Origin: Gyrodactylus bullatarudis
Lineage: Eukaryota; Platyhelminthes; Monogenea; Gyrodactylidea; Gyrodactylidae
Length of the DNA: 42,987 nucleotides
Direction of reading: 5' to 3'
NCBI GenBank assembly: GCA_012064415.1
Contig: SSNU01000349.1
Location: 1-42,987 of the forward strand
Shown here: positions 41,995 to 42,987 of the stretch, one piece after another
Layout: each line of letters starts with the position of its first letter
Position numbering within the stretch: position 1 is the stretch's first letter
Made by a program: the position numbers and the translations under genes
The notes under the pieces: generated by a model
The model's input: only the letters and a program-made list of their open reading frames with translations
Databases searched by the model: none
What the model was told of the DNA's origin: nothing

Positions 41995-42573
41995 AAAGGA
42001 GTTCAAATATTTTATTGTTAAAAGGATAATAAATTAGGAGACAATCAAGTTTCCTCTTCAAGTTAATTAAAAGGGTATCTTCTTTGAGAATTTCTTTTTT
42101 CATTGATTTTTTCAATACGTGACAATTTTCCAGCAAATTGAGCGAATTACAAAATTAGAGCTATTCCCGATGAATTTAAGAGTTTATGATTTTTTTTTCT
42201 TAAATTCACGAGGACTAATTCAAGGCTTTGAATTACAGAAAGCCAGCATTTAACATTCCAAATTTATCAAATTCAAATTTTTTATTAGAACAAGAAAATC
42301 TACGGTTCTTCTAGAAAATTTCTTTGCATCAGATTCGGCCTCAACGCTGAAAATTCTTCATCAGAAAATTTTTATTCAAAAGTCATTTTGCTTCATCACC
42401 GAATTGACATAGGAAACTCAAATTTTCATTGGAAAATAATTCTTTAGCATGCCTTTACCATAAATACTAGTTTTTTTTGGTATTGTGTAGAATGACTTAA
42501 TCCAACCTTTTTTGGTCCATTCATCATAATTGATAATTCAGGCGTAGGTATTGTTGAAATGAAAAAATATTTT
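41995..42573. other. Mostly unassigned; family C-type tip near 42160
   Basis: AGAGCTATTCCCGATGAATT followed by TAAGAGTTTATGATTTTT (about 42160-42197) is the left tip of the 25209-type hairpin with no arm partner. The rest is A+T-rich. Confidence 0.45.
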
Positions 42574-42688
42574 TGTTAGATTCTAAACTCATGTGGAAGG
42601 TTAGAGAACAACAAGCGTAAATTTGAGTGATAAACGTTGTATTTCGCCGGGTCTCTTCAGACCTTCCACATGAGTTTAGAATCTAACA
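42574..42688. repeat. Hairpin with 29-bp arms and motif D in the loop
   Basis: TTGTTAGATTCTAAACTCAT followed by GTGGAAGGT (42574-42602) is the reverse complement of 42660-42688. The loop has GTGATAAACGTTGTATTTCG followed by CCGGGTCTCTTCAGACC, the same motif D as in repeats at 3187, 9796 and 40380. It resembles a minimal foldback element built on motif D. Confidence 0.65.
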
Positions 42689-42987
42689 ATAATATTCTTG
42701 ATGAGGTTCGACAATATTATCGTACAAAAAAATATTTTGAAGTTGTCGGCATATTTTAAGATTTTGTATGTTAAGGATTGAATTTGTGCCCGTTTATCAG
42801 TATGTTATCAAGGAAATGTAATATACTCAGTGAGGACTTGATTTGTTGCGTTAAAGTTTATTGTCTAAGCCCAACTTTCGAATTACCGTTCTCAGTGATT
42901 ATGCAAGATTCATTAAATCCTGGTTACTTAATGCCTATATCTAGCACCAATGAAACTTTACTTTGTGATTTAATCAAAAATCTTCAA
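42689..42987. other. No supported feature
   Basis: A+T-rich sequence to the window end; nothing recognised. Confidence 0.5.

Overview
The window is eukaryotic and almost certainly animal: strongly A+T-rich DNA with spliced genes, a UCHL5-type deubiquitinase, a rhodopsin-like receptor and dead piggyBac and hAT transposons. No rRNA, tRNA, CRISPR or bacterial-type operon is visible. The transposon content suits an invertebrate, possibly an arthropod, but the sequence does not prove the clade.

Only two genes look intact. (1) A divergent seven-helix receptor (+ strand, 16492-30669) has two exons that meet inside transmembrane helix 5. Its intron is about 12.8 kb. (2) UCHL5 (+ strand, 32731-33712) has three exons separated by introns of only 27 and 31 bp. 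Removing both puts the catalytic residues at C88, H164 and D179, the same numbers as in human UCHL5. The two genes are 2 kb apart in tandem, and nothing suggests a shared function.

The rest is mostly repeats. 1-16491: foldback elements (1-494, 3187-3874, 7733-8532, 12450-13172), a 1.35-kb TTAA-flanked element (4968-6320), and copies of dispersed families called here A, B, C, E and motif D. 17386-30171: the receptor intron, holding further foldbacks, a 30-bp tandem repeat, a TTAA element and isolated coding-like fragments. 29817-32485: two small TTAA elements with piggyBac-like ends flank receptor exon 2. 34388-35760: relics of an integrase and of a piggyBac transposase that still has its TTAACCCTAGAA end. 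35949-37358: an A and a C foldback side by side. 38246-39841: a complete but inactivated hAT element with a perfect 8-bp target duplication. 39910-42987: an E repeat with a 145-residue open frame, another A foldback, a second piggyBac relic and a terminal hairpin.

Families A and C share the end motif ATGAAGATGAGAATTTA and fold into hairpins with arms of roughly 250-350 bp; more than ten full or partial copies occur here. The main observations are the very short introns beside a giant hairpin-filled intron, and the density of long inverted repeats, which could make double-stranded RNA when transcribed within the receptor pre-mRNA.
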